DNA from: Chrysaora quinquecirrha
Lineage: Eukaryota > Cnidaria > Scyphozoa > Semaeostomeae > Pelagiidae
DNA: 64,000 bases
NCBI GenBank assembly: GCA_014526335.1
Contig: JACTAT010000032.1
Coordinates: 10,546,152-10,610,151, forward strand
Direction of reading: 5' to 3'
A program made the position numbers and the translations under genes. The notes under the pieces were generated by a model. It was not told the DNA's origin. It worked only from the letters and a program-made list of their open reading frames with translations, and searched no databases. Below, in pieces: positions 35,224-45,667 of the stretch (the stretch's first letter is position 1; each line of letters opens with the position of its first letter).

Positions 35224-35290
35224 TTAGGTAGCTGGCTCAGTTGGTAGAGCGTTGAGCCAAAGGTAACGTGTTGGGACATATCCTGGTCGT
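35224..35290 (+). repeat. tRNA-like sequence, decayed (unit A)
   Basis: GGCTCAGTTGGTAGAGCGTT is a textbook tRNA D-arm/A box, but no B box follows at the expected distance. Probably a tRNA pseudogene or SINE head. Duplicated at 45534 with the segment. Confidence 0.6.
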
Positions 35291-35725
35291 ATTAATATCT
35301 CACATTACCTCTGATTATTTCTACATCTTTAATTAAAGTAAACTGTTTGTTGCACGCAATCACTCCATTAGTTTATCAATTTGATGTGTAAATGTTAGAA
35401 AATCTAAAAGATCACAGAAACCCAGCTGCGACATCGTGTTGTTGTAGTAATACTTCGAACACTGCAAAAAGAAAAGAATTGTTAAAGTTCGGCAAAAAGC
35501 TAAACTACAAGTTGTCAAGGAACTTTTGGTTTGATCTGAGTTAAGATTGCAGTTCGTTAATTTTTTTTATTGCAAATCGAAAATTAAGTTTACTGATCTT
35601 CCCGCTGCATCCCGTAAGCTGATTGGTGTTTAAAACACAATGCCAATTCGGCTTCACTTTCCAATTGGTGCATTTCGATCCGCATCTGGGTAAAAATTTC
35701 GCCTTAGTCTATCGTTTCGATCTGC

Positions 35726-36225
35726 NNNNNNNNNNNNNNNNNNNNNNNNNNNNNNNNNNNNNNNNNNNNNNNNNNNNNNNNNNNNNNNNNNNNNNNNNNN
35801 NNNNNNNNNNNNNNNNNNNNNNNNNNNNNNNNNNNNNNNNNNNNNNNNNNNNNNNNNNNNNNNNNNNNNNNNNNNNNNNNNNNNNNNNNNNNNNNNNNNN
35901 NNNNNNNNNNNNNNNNNNNNNNNNNNNNNNNNNNNNNNNNNNNNNNNNNNNNNNNNNNNNNNNNNNNNNNNNNNNNNNNNNNNNNNNNNNNNNNNNNNNN
36001 NNNNNNNNNNNNNNNNNNNNNNNNNNNNNNNNNNNNNNNNNNNNNNNNNNNNNNNNNNNNNNNNNNNNNNNNNNNNNNNNNNNNNNNNNNNNNNNNNNNN
36101 NNNNNNNNNNNNNNNNNNNNNNNNNNNNNNNNNNNNNNNNNNNNNNNNNNNNNNNNNNNNNNNNNNNNNNNNNNNNNNNNNNNNNNNNNNNNNNNNNNNN
36201 NNNNNNNNNNNNNNNNNNNNNNNNN
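35726..36225. other. Assembly gap (500 N)
   Basis: Exactly 500 N. By comparison with unit B it stands for about 2 kb carrying three exons and part of the TIR intron. Confidence 0.99.
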
Positions 36226-38114
36226 GAAAGACTGCGGCTGCAGTGCTTAACTTTGTATTACCCAGTGGTCCAAATTCCGCACCTATAGTGGTAACCTATA
36301 CCTTGCGAAGACAGCAAGGGTATGTGCCAGCTAATCTATTTGTCTTTCTAATTCTCCTGCATCAATCTGAAAAATCAACTACAATCAAGAAGACTCTTAT
36401 TCCCTAATCTATACTTAACTCGTACGTAATCTGCGGAATAATAGTTGAACTTATTGAATAGTAGTTTCTCATAAGGTTTTGACGAAAACTTTGCACAGAA
36501 TTGCTTTCCTTTGTTTCTTTTGAAATTAAGTGCCATGATGAGCTGCCTCTATAAGTAAAGGTATCAAGACCGCATCTATTTGTGTTCGGTCTTTTGATTT
36601 CAAAATGAGACGCAATGGTGCTTTCTTCATCAAATTTTAATATTACCAAATGCCTACCTGCTCTTGTATTGGCACTGTTTTTGTATTTTCTGGAAATACA
36701 AACAATAATAACGGATGCTTGTTCCACTGCTTCAGCCATAGCATCCATGATATTGCCTTGAATCTTCTCAACATCTAGCCATATGTTGTATCCTCTTTTT
36801 GATAAACTATTGGCTATTTGTACCACCATCTTTTGATTGTCCCATTGGTAACTCAACATGATATGGCCTGAACGGTTTATTTCGTCTCTTGCTAAACCAT
36901 CTAAGAAAGAAATGAAAGGGTTGGCTTTAGAAGATGCCAAGAGAAAGAGAAGTTGCAGCATTCTCAAACTGAGACTCTACTTTGAAACATATCCCAACGG
37001 TGTAAGTTTCAACTGCAAAGCTGTTCCCCAACCGCCGGTACTTTGCTACCGTATGAAAGCCAAAAGCCGACAGAATCACCGTATTAGACACGATAATTGC
37101 CGCTTATCATGACAAGCCTTTGATATTTATTAGGACAACATTTCGGGAGAAATCTGTCTCTCATCATCGGGGAATGAGAAGTGTGGTTTCTCTGTTATTT
37201 ATTGCATAGGTCGATCGAAAGGTATGAAAACATTAACCGGACCTGCGAGGAAGGGATCACTTGGTACGTGCCTAATTAAAAAATGACGTAACCAACGATC
37301 TCCAAGGCGTATGTAAATGAGTCTAAACGCAATTGTAACACATGTACACACATACTCAATGGGGCAAATACTGTCGCATTTACTAACCCCAAAGAAGAAT
37401 TAAACAGACTGTAACGCAACCAACTTCATTTACGTCGTACAATGCTTGTGCGTTGTAAAGGGCTAGCGTCAGAATACACCGGAGAAAGACACGTCAAAAT
37501 TGTTTGAAGCTCCTTTGTCTGAAATGGAATAGGCTGAAGTGTCTAAAATTTCTTTCATCCAAATCAGCAAAGCAGTAATACTTCAGCGCCCTTAATAGCC
37601 AGGCAATACCCTACAGAATGTTTGCAAATGCAAACTTCACTTATTCGAATTTGGGAATTCGACTAACCAAAGTGGCCATTCTTCAAACAGAAGCATTTTT
37701 GGTGAAATCCACGACTAACTGCATTTTATTGTTGGCTGAACATATGCTGACATAGGCTTTTGAAGTTGCTGCATAAACTACTCTTTCTATACTAAACACT
37801 AATCGGTCCTGCTAGAAAGCTCAGATAATTTGGCGCCCATTTTCTAGATTGCATTCTTACGTGGTATTTGATCAATTGGCATCTCAAGTGCTTACCTTGC
37901 ACCACTGATTCGTCTTCATTCTCTTCTGCATTTTTTAACTGCCATAATACGCCCACTGCAGCTTCTTTCACAGGCAATATTTCACTCTCCTACAAAAGTA
38001 CAAAACAGAATGGCTTGTTATTTTAAGTCATATAGATGCATCGATGATTAAGATAAGCAAATACAATGTGACCTCTAAACAGATTTGTCTGCCAGGGACA
38101 ATTCAGTCCTGAAG

Positions 38115-38250
38115 GTGAGGTGAAATGATGGTGCCCATAGCCGCTAGGATGTCAGATGAACCAAGGAGACCTCAACCCTGGCTGTGACATTACCGCGGCT
38201 GGGGCTCGAGCTAGAATTAGACCATAATTCCACAACACCTTCAACTCCTC
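38115..38250 (-). mobile_element. tRNA-derived SINE, family 1, copy 5
   Basis: Reverse orientation with GAGACCTCAACCCTGGCTGT, GGGGCTCGAGC and CACAACACCTT. Partly deleted in the middle. Confidence 0.7.
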
Positions 38251-38949
38251 AAAGGATTAAGATATTTCTATGAATGGAAAAGGTTTTTAAGGGATAAAAT
38301 TTTTTGAGTATTCCCCTCGAAGCTTAATCATCATGCCATAGTCGAGTTTCTGGCCATTGCCATTTGACAGTTCCTGTCCTGGAATATAAATCGATTATCG
38401 CCTTGAAAACTAAAACATCAACCCAACTCAGATCTTAATCTTTTTCATGTTTATGTAATATCACCTACCCTTAGTTGATTCAGTTTTGTTATCAAATCTT
38501 GATTATTCTGTGTCAGCTGTCTCCCTTTCTCTGAGAAGCAAAGACTCCATAATGCATTACACGAGGAAATGATTTCTGCATTATTTATTGCATTAAGCAG
38601 CAGACTTGCTAATACCTCGTGGCCTCCTTGGTTGCAAATCTAAAATGAGAATGGAAATACATCTATCAAGCATTCAGTAGTACACTAATGTTCTTTTCAA
38701 GTCGTTTTGCTAATGTCTGAAGTTTTTAGGACAACTTTCAACGTTAGTTAGTCGTAAATGGAAGGCAGTTGCTGGGCTGGGCTAGTTGTTGGGTTATTGG
38801 GGGGCATCTGGTGGCTTATTAAGGGTGTATTCTTCTGGCACATATTTGCCTCTTCTTTTTTGTGCAGACTTTGCAAAACATATTCCTTTTGTTTAGTATC
38901 TCTTGTTAAAATGGCAGATTTCGGAGGCTTCAAAACCTTCTGTCTTTGG

Positions 38950-39056
38950 TGACCCTGGCTGCGACGCTACCGTGGCTGGGGCTCGAACCCCAACCTCACT
39001 GAGCTCCTGACACCACGAGCTAACTGGATTATACCAAGACGCCACATCACCTTTGA
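38950..39056 (-). mobile_element. tRNA-derived SINE, family 1, copy 6
   Basis: Reverse orientation: GACGCTACCGTGGCTGGGGC, then TCGAACCCC (B box), TCCTGACACCACGAGC and GCCACATCACC. Head region only. Absent from the same intron in unit B. Confidence 0.8.
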
Positions 39057-39279
39057 AGCAAGGAAGTTTCACAGAATTCAAAGAGTATCTCACTTAACCC
39101 TGCTAATTTCAACATTTCCATTCTTTTGCTTTTCGTTTTCAAAGTATGCTTAGTTAGTGAATTTCACAATTGAAGAATCTAGAAGCTTGTCAGAACTCAG
39201 ACAAAGATTTTATGGTAGCATTGTAATTTGGGACTTCAGCTAGATGGTGGATTGAGAAGGTCCTCTGATCAAGGATATA

Positions 39280-39776
39280 CAGTGCATCCGCAATTTATCG
39301 GAACACCTCGGAATCAATATTTTTAATTTCCGTTCAGATATGCCGAAATACGGTCAACCGAGGATGTCCAGTTGTGACCACTTTAAGCTGAAAATCTTCA
39401 ACGAATACTTGCGGTCGACTTCGCGGTAATATATCACGATTTAAAAAATTAACAAATGTCCCGTGTGTCATCGCGAGCGTTCGCGCTCTAGTTCCCGCAA
39501 CTGCAGAAGAATCACCAAGTTCAGGGCTGTTGCTTCATCTTGTTGCAGCCAGGTCCAACAATAGTACGAGGCCTCAAAGCTTCGACAAGCAATAATGCAA
39601 CACCTGCATAACATAATACAAATTATGAACTACTGTATCTAATTTTTGTCATCGATGAATTTTAAAGCCCGAAGTTGTTCGGTTAATCTGTATTTCGCCC
39701 GGATATGACTTTCCGAGACCCGTTTGGTTAGTCGAAGTTAGGTTAATCGGGATTCGGTTAAAACAAGGATGCACTG
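39280..39776. mobile_element. 497-bp pogo/Tc1-type MITE with TA TSD
   Basis: Ends CAGTGCATCC and GGATGCACTG lie between TA dinucleotides (39278-39279, 39777-39778). Subterminal TTATCGGAAC and GGTTAATCGGGATTCGGTTA wording is pogo-like. No transposase. Present in the unit A intron; not seen at the matching place in unit B. Confidence 0.8.
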
Positions 39777-40264
39777 TACTGTACAATACAGAATAAGTGA
39801 AAGAAAAGACACCTTTAGGTTGTTGCTTTGGACCATGACTGATGACTGACTTACTACAAGTTGAATCTTACCAATATCTTATTCTCATCGGGAACTGAAA
39901 GATGCTGTAAGCCATTTGCAAGCTCTTCTGCATGGAAGCCATGGAAGCCGTGATCTGATCTCTGCAGACATTTGTCGAGATATTTTATCAGTGTTTCAAC
40001 TGTGGCTAAAGGAAATGAATAGATTAATTAAGAACTTGATAACGTTTCTAAAATACCTATATTCACATATCTCATCATTACATCTCTAGCAGTGCCTCTC
40101 TCTGTAGCAATTATCAATGAAGTTCAGATGCTCAATTTGTCTGTGTATGGATGATACTATACATTTGCCAGTAAATACATGGTAGCTATCTGAATGACAC
40201 CTTATCCTACCTTCATGCAGTTGGGTAACTGTTTATATGGTAGAAAACTCTTGAATTTAGAGAT

Positions 40265-40755
40265 ACCTCTCTCCACATATGAGGGGTGGTGCCAAATCAC
40301 GCAATTACGCGCAATTTTTCGACGATTCACGCAATCAAGCACGATAAAACTTCATTTTCACGTGCATACAACTTCAGGCGTTGCTCCCCGAAATTTTGAG
40401 CAGGATCTGTATTCAGACTGCTTAACTTTTTATATCTAAATGATTGGCTTTGAAAAATTCTTTCCACGACGAGTTTGTAACAGGGAACACACAAAATTAA
40501 GATTTTAAGGGACTCAATTAATTCATCATGTGAGAGAATGACAGAAATAAAGTTAGCCGACAATGCTTCAAGGTTAAAATGGCATTCCTGCATTCAAGCA
40601 ACCTCTGAATTATGTCGCCAGCAATATAAATCACAAAATCACGAGCCGTACTAAAGCATATCGCGCGCAGGAGTTTAGATTCACGCATTCACGTGCAAAA
40701 ATTTCTCGTTTCACGGATTCACGCATGAAAAATAACACATCACGTAGAACCGCTT
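40265..40755. repeat. TCACGCA-rich insertion in unit A
   Basis: Both ends carry reiterated TCACGCA and CACGCATTCACG words. Lacks a counterpart in unit B, so it is likely an insertion, but I found no clean TIR or TSD. Confidence 0.45.
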
Positions 40756-41819
40756 GGGGACCTCTACATATATTAAAATACCTCTACCATTCTGTATCAT
40801 CATATTCCAAACTGTATCATGCAGAACTGATAGACAAAATCTAGTACTGTAAATATATTGGGACTTGTCAAGGCTGTTTCTGACACATGTATTATACATG
40901 AAAATCCTTGCTTGTCTTGACAAGCGTTTGATATGGGAGATTTATCTGGGAGAGATCTGTCTCTAATCATTGGGCAATGAGAAATGTAGTTCTTCTCCTA
41001 TTTGTTGTATGGGTTGGATTCAATAGGAGTGAAAAACACTAACAGAATCTGCTAGGAAGCCTACCAGGGAGCACCAAAAATCAGAAACCCCTAGAACATT
41101 TGGTTAAGTGTTTCAAACCTTTTTTATCCAAGCAACACAAAGAGAAGAACCATATTTCTTATTGCCTGATGATGGAAGATGGAGCTCTCCAAATGTACTG
41201 CTGTTAGTGTTGACGTCTAATATTACATAAAATCTAGTGCCTGAATAAATATCTTGTGCCATAAATAAAAGCAAAAGGAGAGAGAAATGTGTCACATACC
41301 ATTCCGAATACTATTTTGTGATTGTTTGATTCATCAAGTAGAAACCCTAATGTAAGAAGTGCAGTTGTATTCATGTCATTTCCTTCCAAATGGTTTGTTT
41401 CTGCTCTCATTTTGATAAGCACATCAACTGCATTTGCTTCTTCATAACATTTGTGATTGGCTGGCAATTTACAGCAATTGTAGACAATATCCATTGATCT
41501 GTTCATTAACTCTTCTCTCATTGTGTTCTAGACAAAAAATAAGAAACTCATTACATGCTAAAATTTATAAACTTTTCATGTAGAAAATTAATTATTATCT
41601 ATCCATTATGTCTTAAAACAATTTAAATTGCTAATCAGACACTGGCTTATTTACACCCCCTGTGGCTGTTTCTGAGGTCCTCATGATGTTATTGCATAGT
41701 TCTCTTGTTTGGTAGATAACAGCAAAGCTATATTTATTGCTAGCTATTTTGGCTAATTTCTCAAAGTCATACTCATTTCAGCAGTCATTTGGAAAACTGC
41801 ACAACAGACCAATCACCTG

Positions 41820-41962
41820 TAATCTCGGTAGTAGGTTAACTAATTGAGTACCTCAACTCAACCATGGCTGTGATGCTCCCATAGCTGGGGCTTGAACCCC
41901 AACCTTGCTGAGCTTCTGTGACCAGGGGCCAGCTTGCTTAGACCATGACACCACATTCAAGA
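41820..41962 (-). mobile_element. tRNA-derived SINE, family 1, copy 7
   Basis: Reverse orientation: GTAGTAGGTTAACTAATTGA, then CATAGCTGGGGCTTGAACCCC and TGACACCACATTC. B-box complement is GGCTTGAACCCC. Confidence 0.8.
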
Positions 41963-42258
41963 CTGTGGCATGGGGGTGGTCACTCAAATTTTGCAATTAG
42001 TTTGAGACAATGTCAATGAGAGTGCTGAGAGAGAGGAGAGAGAGAGAGAGAGATGTTTCTGCCAGTTGAAATTTCTGATTCCATTGTTTACCATGCTCAA
42101 AGCCTATCGAAAAAATCATTCTCTGTACATTGGTATTACCTTATCCCAATCGATATCACGGAGCACTGGAAAAAATTCTTGAAAAATAAAGGAAATGAGT
42201 CCATCATGACAGCAAGCTCTTTGTGTTTCTTCATGTTTATCAGTTATATTTATCAGTA

Positions 42259-42609
42259 CACGTTTTTTAATAAGAACAAAGCAATAAGAACTAAGGCTTC
42301 AGAGACTGAAAAGTTAAGAAAATGCTAAGAACATAACAAGGCTTTGTGAAGCTAGAAAAATTAGAATTATGTTGGCGCTGTCCTGTTCTCCTCTCTAGAA
42401 AACAGTTAAACTATCAATAATTGTGACTTAGTGACATTTTTACATGTGCGTTCCTTTTCGTAGCAATTGTCACCTAATTTGAAGTACAACAGCTTTTTGA
42501 AAAGCAAGAAAATAAAGAACATGTTAAGAACATTTTGAGCCTTCAAATCGGAAAAACTAAGAACACTGCATGGCTTTCTTCAATTTCAGTGTTCTTATAA
42601 AAAAACGTG
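42259..42609. mobile_element. ATAAGAACA-type TIR MITE, 351 bp, TA TSD, in a gene A exon
   Basis: Left end CACGTTTTTTAATAAGAACA, right end TGTTCTTATAAAAAAACGTG, TA on both sides (42257-42258 and 42610-42611). AAGAACA recurs inside (about 42290-42310, 42515-42530, 42555). It replaces the upstream half of the second exon, its acceptor and most of intron 1 of gene A. Confidence 0.88.
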
Positions 42610-43128
42610 TAAGAATAATTTAATTTGATACCTTATTTCCATTTTTCGCATCAAAAATTTCCGGATATGACTTCATAGATTTTTTTAGAAACAATTTTAC
42701 TTGTTCCGCTAAATGCAAACTTATATAATTATAAGTATCACAAATAGCTGCCTTCGTTGCTTCATTATCACAATTTTCTTCAATGTTTTCAAATTCTACG
42801 CACAGAGATGAGAAACGGTACAATGGGTTCAACTTTTTGCCAAAACCGTCCAACTCCTTTTCATCTTTACATGGGACCTTTAGGCCATCTATGGCTTCGA
42901 TCGCTGCCTTCACGCCTATCTTTAGCTTCTCTAGCTCATCTCTGACCAAAGTTTTCGACATTTTGTGTTTAATCAATGAAGCTATGCTTTCTTATTTCCT
43001 CCTTGTCAACGGGCCTATTTCTTTCTGGGGTTTTTCCGTCCACAAAATTCAATCATAATTCTCATTTCCGATCGCGGAAACGAAACCAGAAATAATTATC
43101 ACATCCTTCCAAGAACAGAACAATTAAA

Positions 43129-43457
43129 TACATTCCATTTGAGGAATCAGGAATGATTAAGACCGCTTTGGTTAAACAATGGCTGTGACATCATAGAGCT
43201 TAATTTTGTGATTTTGGCTATGGCCTGAGCTCTAGGAGAGAAACTTTGAAATTTTAATTCAACTCAACTCTCCCGAAAGTAAACACCAGTTGAGTCTGCA
43301 ACGCAGGCTACTAAGCTCTAACAAAGAACAAAACCAAAAATTAAACCAAGAGAGCAAATTGCAAACAGTCCCCGCCGCTCGAGGCAAACAAATTTTAGCA
43401 ACCAGCCATTATTTCATCGATGTAAATAAAAAATAGACGAAAATGCTGACCACGAAA
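43129..43457. other. Spacer between duplication units
   Basis: 330 bp without match in the other unit. No gene seen. Confidence 0.5.
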
Positions 43458-43485
43458 ACCAGCATTTTATTTGCATGCATTACTA

Positions 43486-44558
43486 CACTACTGTTCGAAA
43501 AGTTTGGAAACGGTCGCTTAAAAATGGCCGCCAACAGCGGCCAAGGGCCTAATCCAAGAAATTTTCATTTTAAAAGTCAGAGGTCATGCGGCCATTATCT
43601 TGCTAAGTTTCGGCGGGAAAATGTTCGTCACTGCACTCGCCATCATTTTAAATCGAAAGGAGAAGATTATTTCGATGGTATAATAGAAAAATACACAAAA
43701 ACTGAGAAGCTTTGCCTTCAAAAACCAAGGAAAAGATTTTAAGGACTACTGATCTGAAATTATGGGAAAGAGAGGGGTTTCGTTACTCCAAGATGGAAAA
43801 TTTTGCAGTTATTTGAAGCCCAATTGTTTTAGCTTTTCCGTTGTAGTAAAAGTTTTCCTGAAATATCGATTTTTACAAAGTTAATCAGGATTAAAATTTT
43901 CTAAACATTTTTCAGGTGAGCCATTTTTAAAGGGTCTTTTCAACAACAAATGTTTTGTCAGGTATTAGACTAAAAAAGAGGCAAGATCAAAACAATTCAA
44001 ACACATATTCGAAAACTAGAATAAATGAGCAGTACTTTATCAAAATTTTAGAGTCATCAGTCATTTTACAAGGGAGCAGAACGATATTTGAAAAACCACA
44101 CTCTTCTGTCATGTTATAAGTTCACTCACCTGAAAAATGTTTAGAAAACTTTAACCCTGATTAACTTTGTAAAAATCGATATTTCAGGAAAACTTTTACT
44201 ACAACGGAAAAGCTAAAACAACTGGGCTTAAAATAACTGCAAAATTTTCCATCTTGGAGTAACGAAACCCTTCTCTTTCCCATGACTTCAGATCAGTAGT
44301 CCTAAAAAATTTTCCCTTGGTTTATGAAGGCAAAGCTTCTCAGTTTTTGTGTATTTTTCTATTATACTATTGAAATTATCTTCTCCCTTCAACTTTAAAT
44401 GATGGCGAGTCCAGTGACGAACACTTTCCCTCCGAAACTTAGCAAGATAATGGTCGCATGACCTCTGATTTTTAAAATGAAAATTTCTTGGATTAGGCCC
44501 TTGGCCGCTGTTGGCGGCCATTTTTAAGCGAGCGTTTCAAACTTTTCGAACGGTAGTG
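43486..44558. mobile_element. 1,073-bp Tc1-type palindromic MITE inserted in unit B
   Basis: Ends CACTACTGTTCGAAAAGTTT and the complement of CACTACCGTTCGAAAAGTTT are flanked by TA (43484-43485, 44559-44560). The arms pair over about 435 bp each (43486-43920 and 44125-44558) around a 204-bp unique spacer. Unit A keeps the empty site (GCATTATTACG at 34206), which proves insertion after or during the duplication. Each arm carries the same short ORF (starts MAANSGQGPNPRNFHFK), only because the arms are complements. No transposase motif. Confidence 0.93.
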
Positions 44559-45533
44559 TACGTCTTCAAAAGGTTTTAATATAAAATGCTATGGTGTGGT
44601 AGAAAATCATATTTATCATAATCATAATCATATTTATTGCTCTGAATATGATGTATTACTAAAAAAAAGCTAGAGGAAAACATTCATGATTAACAGAAAT
44701 TGTTTTGAGACAAGTTACAGAGAAATGTAAATAGAATGAAAGAAATGGAAATACTCAAATTTTCTTCCTCATTCTGGAAATACTCTGTCTACCTGCTTAC
44801 AAGGTATTTGGTAATTATAGTATGTTTTTGCAATTTTTCTTGTTAAGTACAAGTAAACTAGTTGCTGGAGGTTTGGGATTGTGTGAACTTTTTCTGGAAA
44901 AAAAAAAAAAAAAAAACACATTTGCCAATTTCTGGAAAAATTTAACCCAGTCTGTTGCGTCTGACAACAGGTTTAGCTCTTGTACCTTAAGAATATTCAG
45001 TTAAATCAAGAATAGAATGAATAGAGAAATATGAATATGCTCTATAACTATGAATAGAGAATATAAAATTAATCTATTGTCATATTTTTGCAACTTGTCT
45101 CAAGTTTAATGGCCATAATGTTACTGAGAAATTCAGGTGCAATTATAATTTCTAAATATAAAATGTTAGATATTAAAAATATTCTATTCTTTAACGTAAA
45201 AAAACTTAAGCAATTTGGTGAAGACAAGTTACAAAAGTTCAGGAATGCAAAAATCTGTGTTAAAGCTAAAACTAAATAGGCTTTCAAAGTTTCTGTGCGT
45301 TATAAAGTGCACGTCTAACAGGATGGAAGTCAAATAGCTCAAACTGCAGAGGGTTTGAAAGTGAAATAAACCAGAAGGCAATAAATTTACAGCAAACAAG
45401 CCTACGATTTCCTATCGTCTGGCAGGCCGTATAGTTTTGTGAAGGTTGGTTGTGATGGCATCTTGCAGCTGACGGATAAGATGGGCAATGCGAGCTATGG
45501 CTATGACTCAGGACTTGCTGGGATCCTGTGGTT

Positions 45534-45600
45534 AGGTAGCTGGCTCAGTTGGTAGAGCGTTGAGCCAAAGGTAACGTGTTGGGACATATCCTGGTCGTAT
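45534..45600 (+). repeat. tRNA-like sequence, decayed (unit B)
   Basis: Same GGCTCAGTTGGTAGAGCGTT as at 35224, no B box. Part of the 3' flank shared by both duplicated units. Confidence 0.6.
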
Positions 45601-45667
45601 TAATATCTCACATTACCTCTGATTATTTTTACATCTTAAATTAAAGTAAACTGTTTGCTGTATGAAA

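Larger units (their letters stand above)
35360..42961 (-). pseudogene. ARM-TIR-SAM gene A, broken tandem copy
   Basis: Minus-strand paralogue of gene B. Exons seen: 42961-42632 (starts MSKTLVRDELEK), 42254-42140 (5' part of the ARM exon missing), 41527-41300, 40005-39872, 38639-38469, 37989-37896, 36900-36658 (first half of TIR) and 35461-35360 (last SAM exon, with stop). The TIR half reads cleanly: HIMLSYQWDNQ, then GYNIWLDVEKIQGN. Two lesions: the second exon lost its upstream half and acceptor where a MITE (42259-42609) now sits, and the third exon is one nucleotide shorter than in B at its 3' end (CCATTCCGAATAC against CCATTCCCAAATAC), so it ends in phase 0 where the next exon needs phase 1. 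The TIR second half and first two SAM exons are not visible and would fall at the N gap. Skipping exon 2 keeps frame, but the exon 3 shift remains. Confidence 0.8.
34188..43128. repeat. Tandem segmental duplication, unit A
   Basis: Matches 43458-55323 in order and orientation: the common sequence starts ACCAGCATTTTATTT and ends at AGAACAGAACAAT (AGAAAAGAACAAT in B). It holds gene A plus its 3' flank and first-exon flank. The units differ by insertions, and about 2 kb of unit B corresponds to the N gap here. Confidence 0.85.

Noticed and set aside
35224..35290. Functional tRNA gene
   Set aside because: Perfect D-arm only; no T-arm at the right distance.
43523..43742. MAANSGQGPNPRNFHFK ORF, also found on the other strand near 44500
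   Set aside because: The two match because they are opposite arms of one palindromic MITE; no independent coding evidence.
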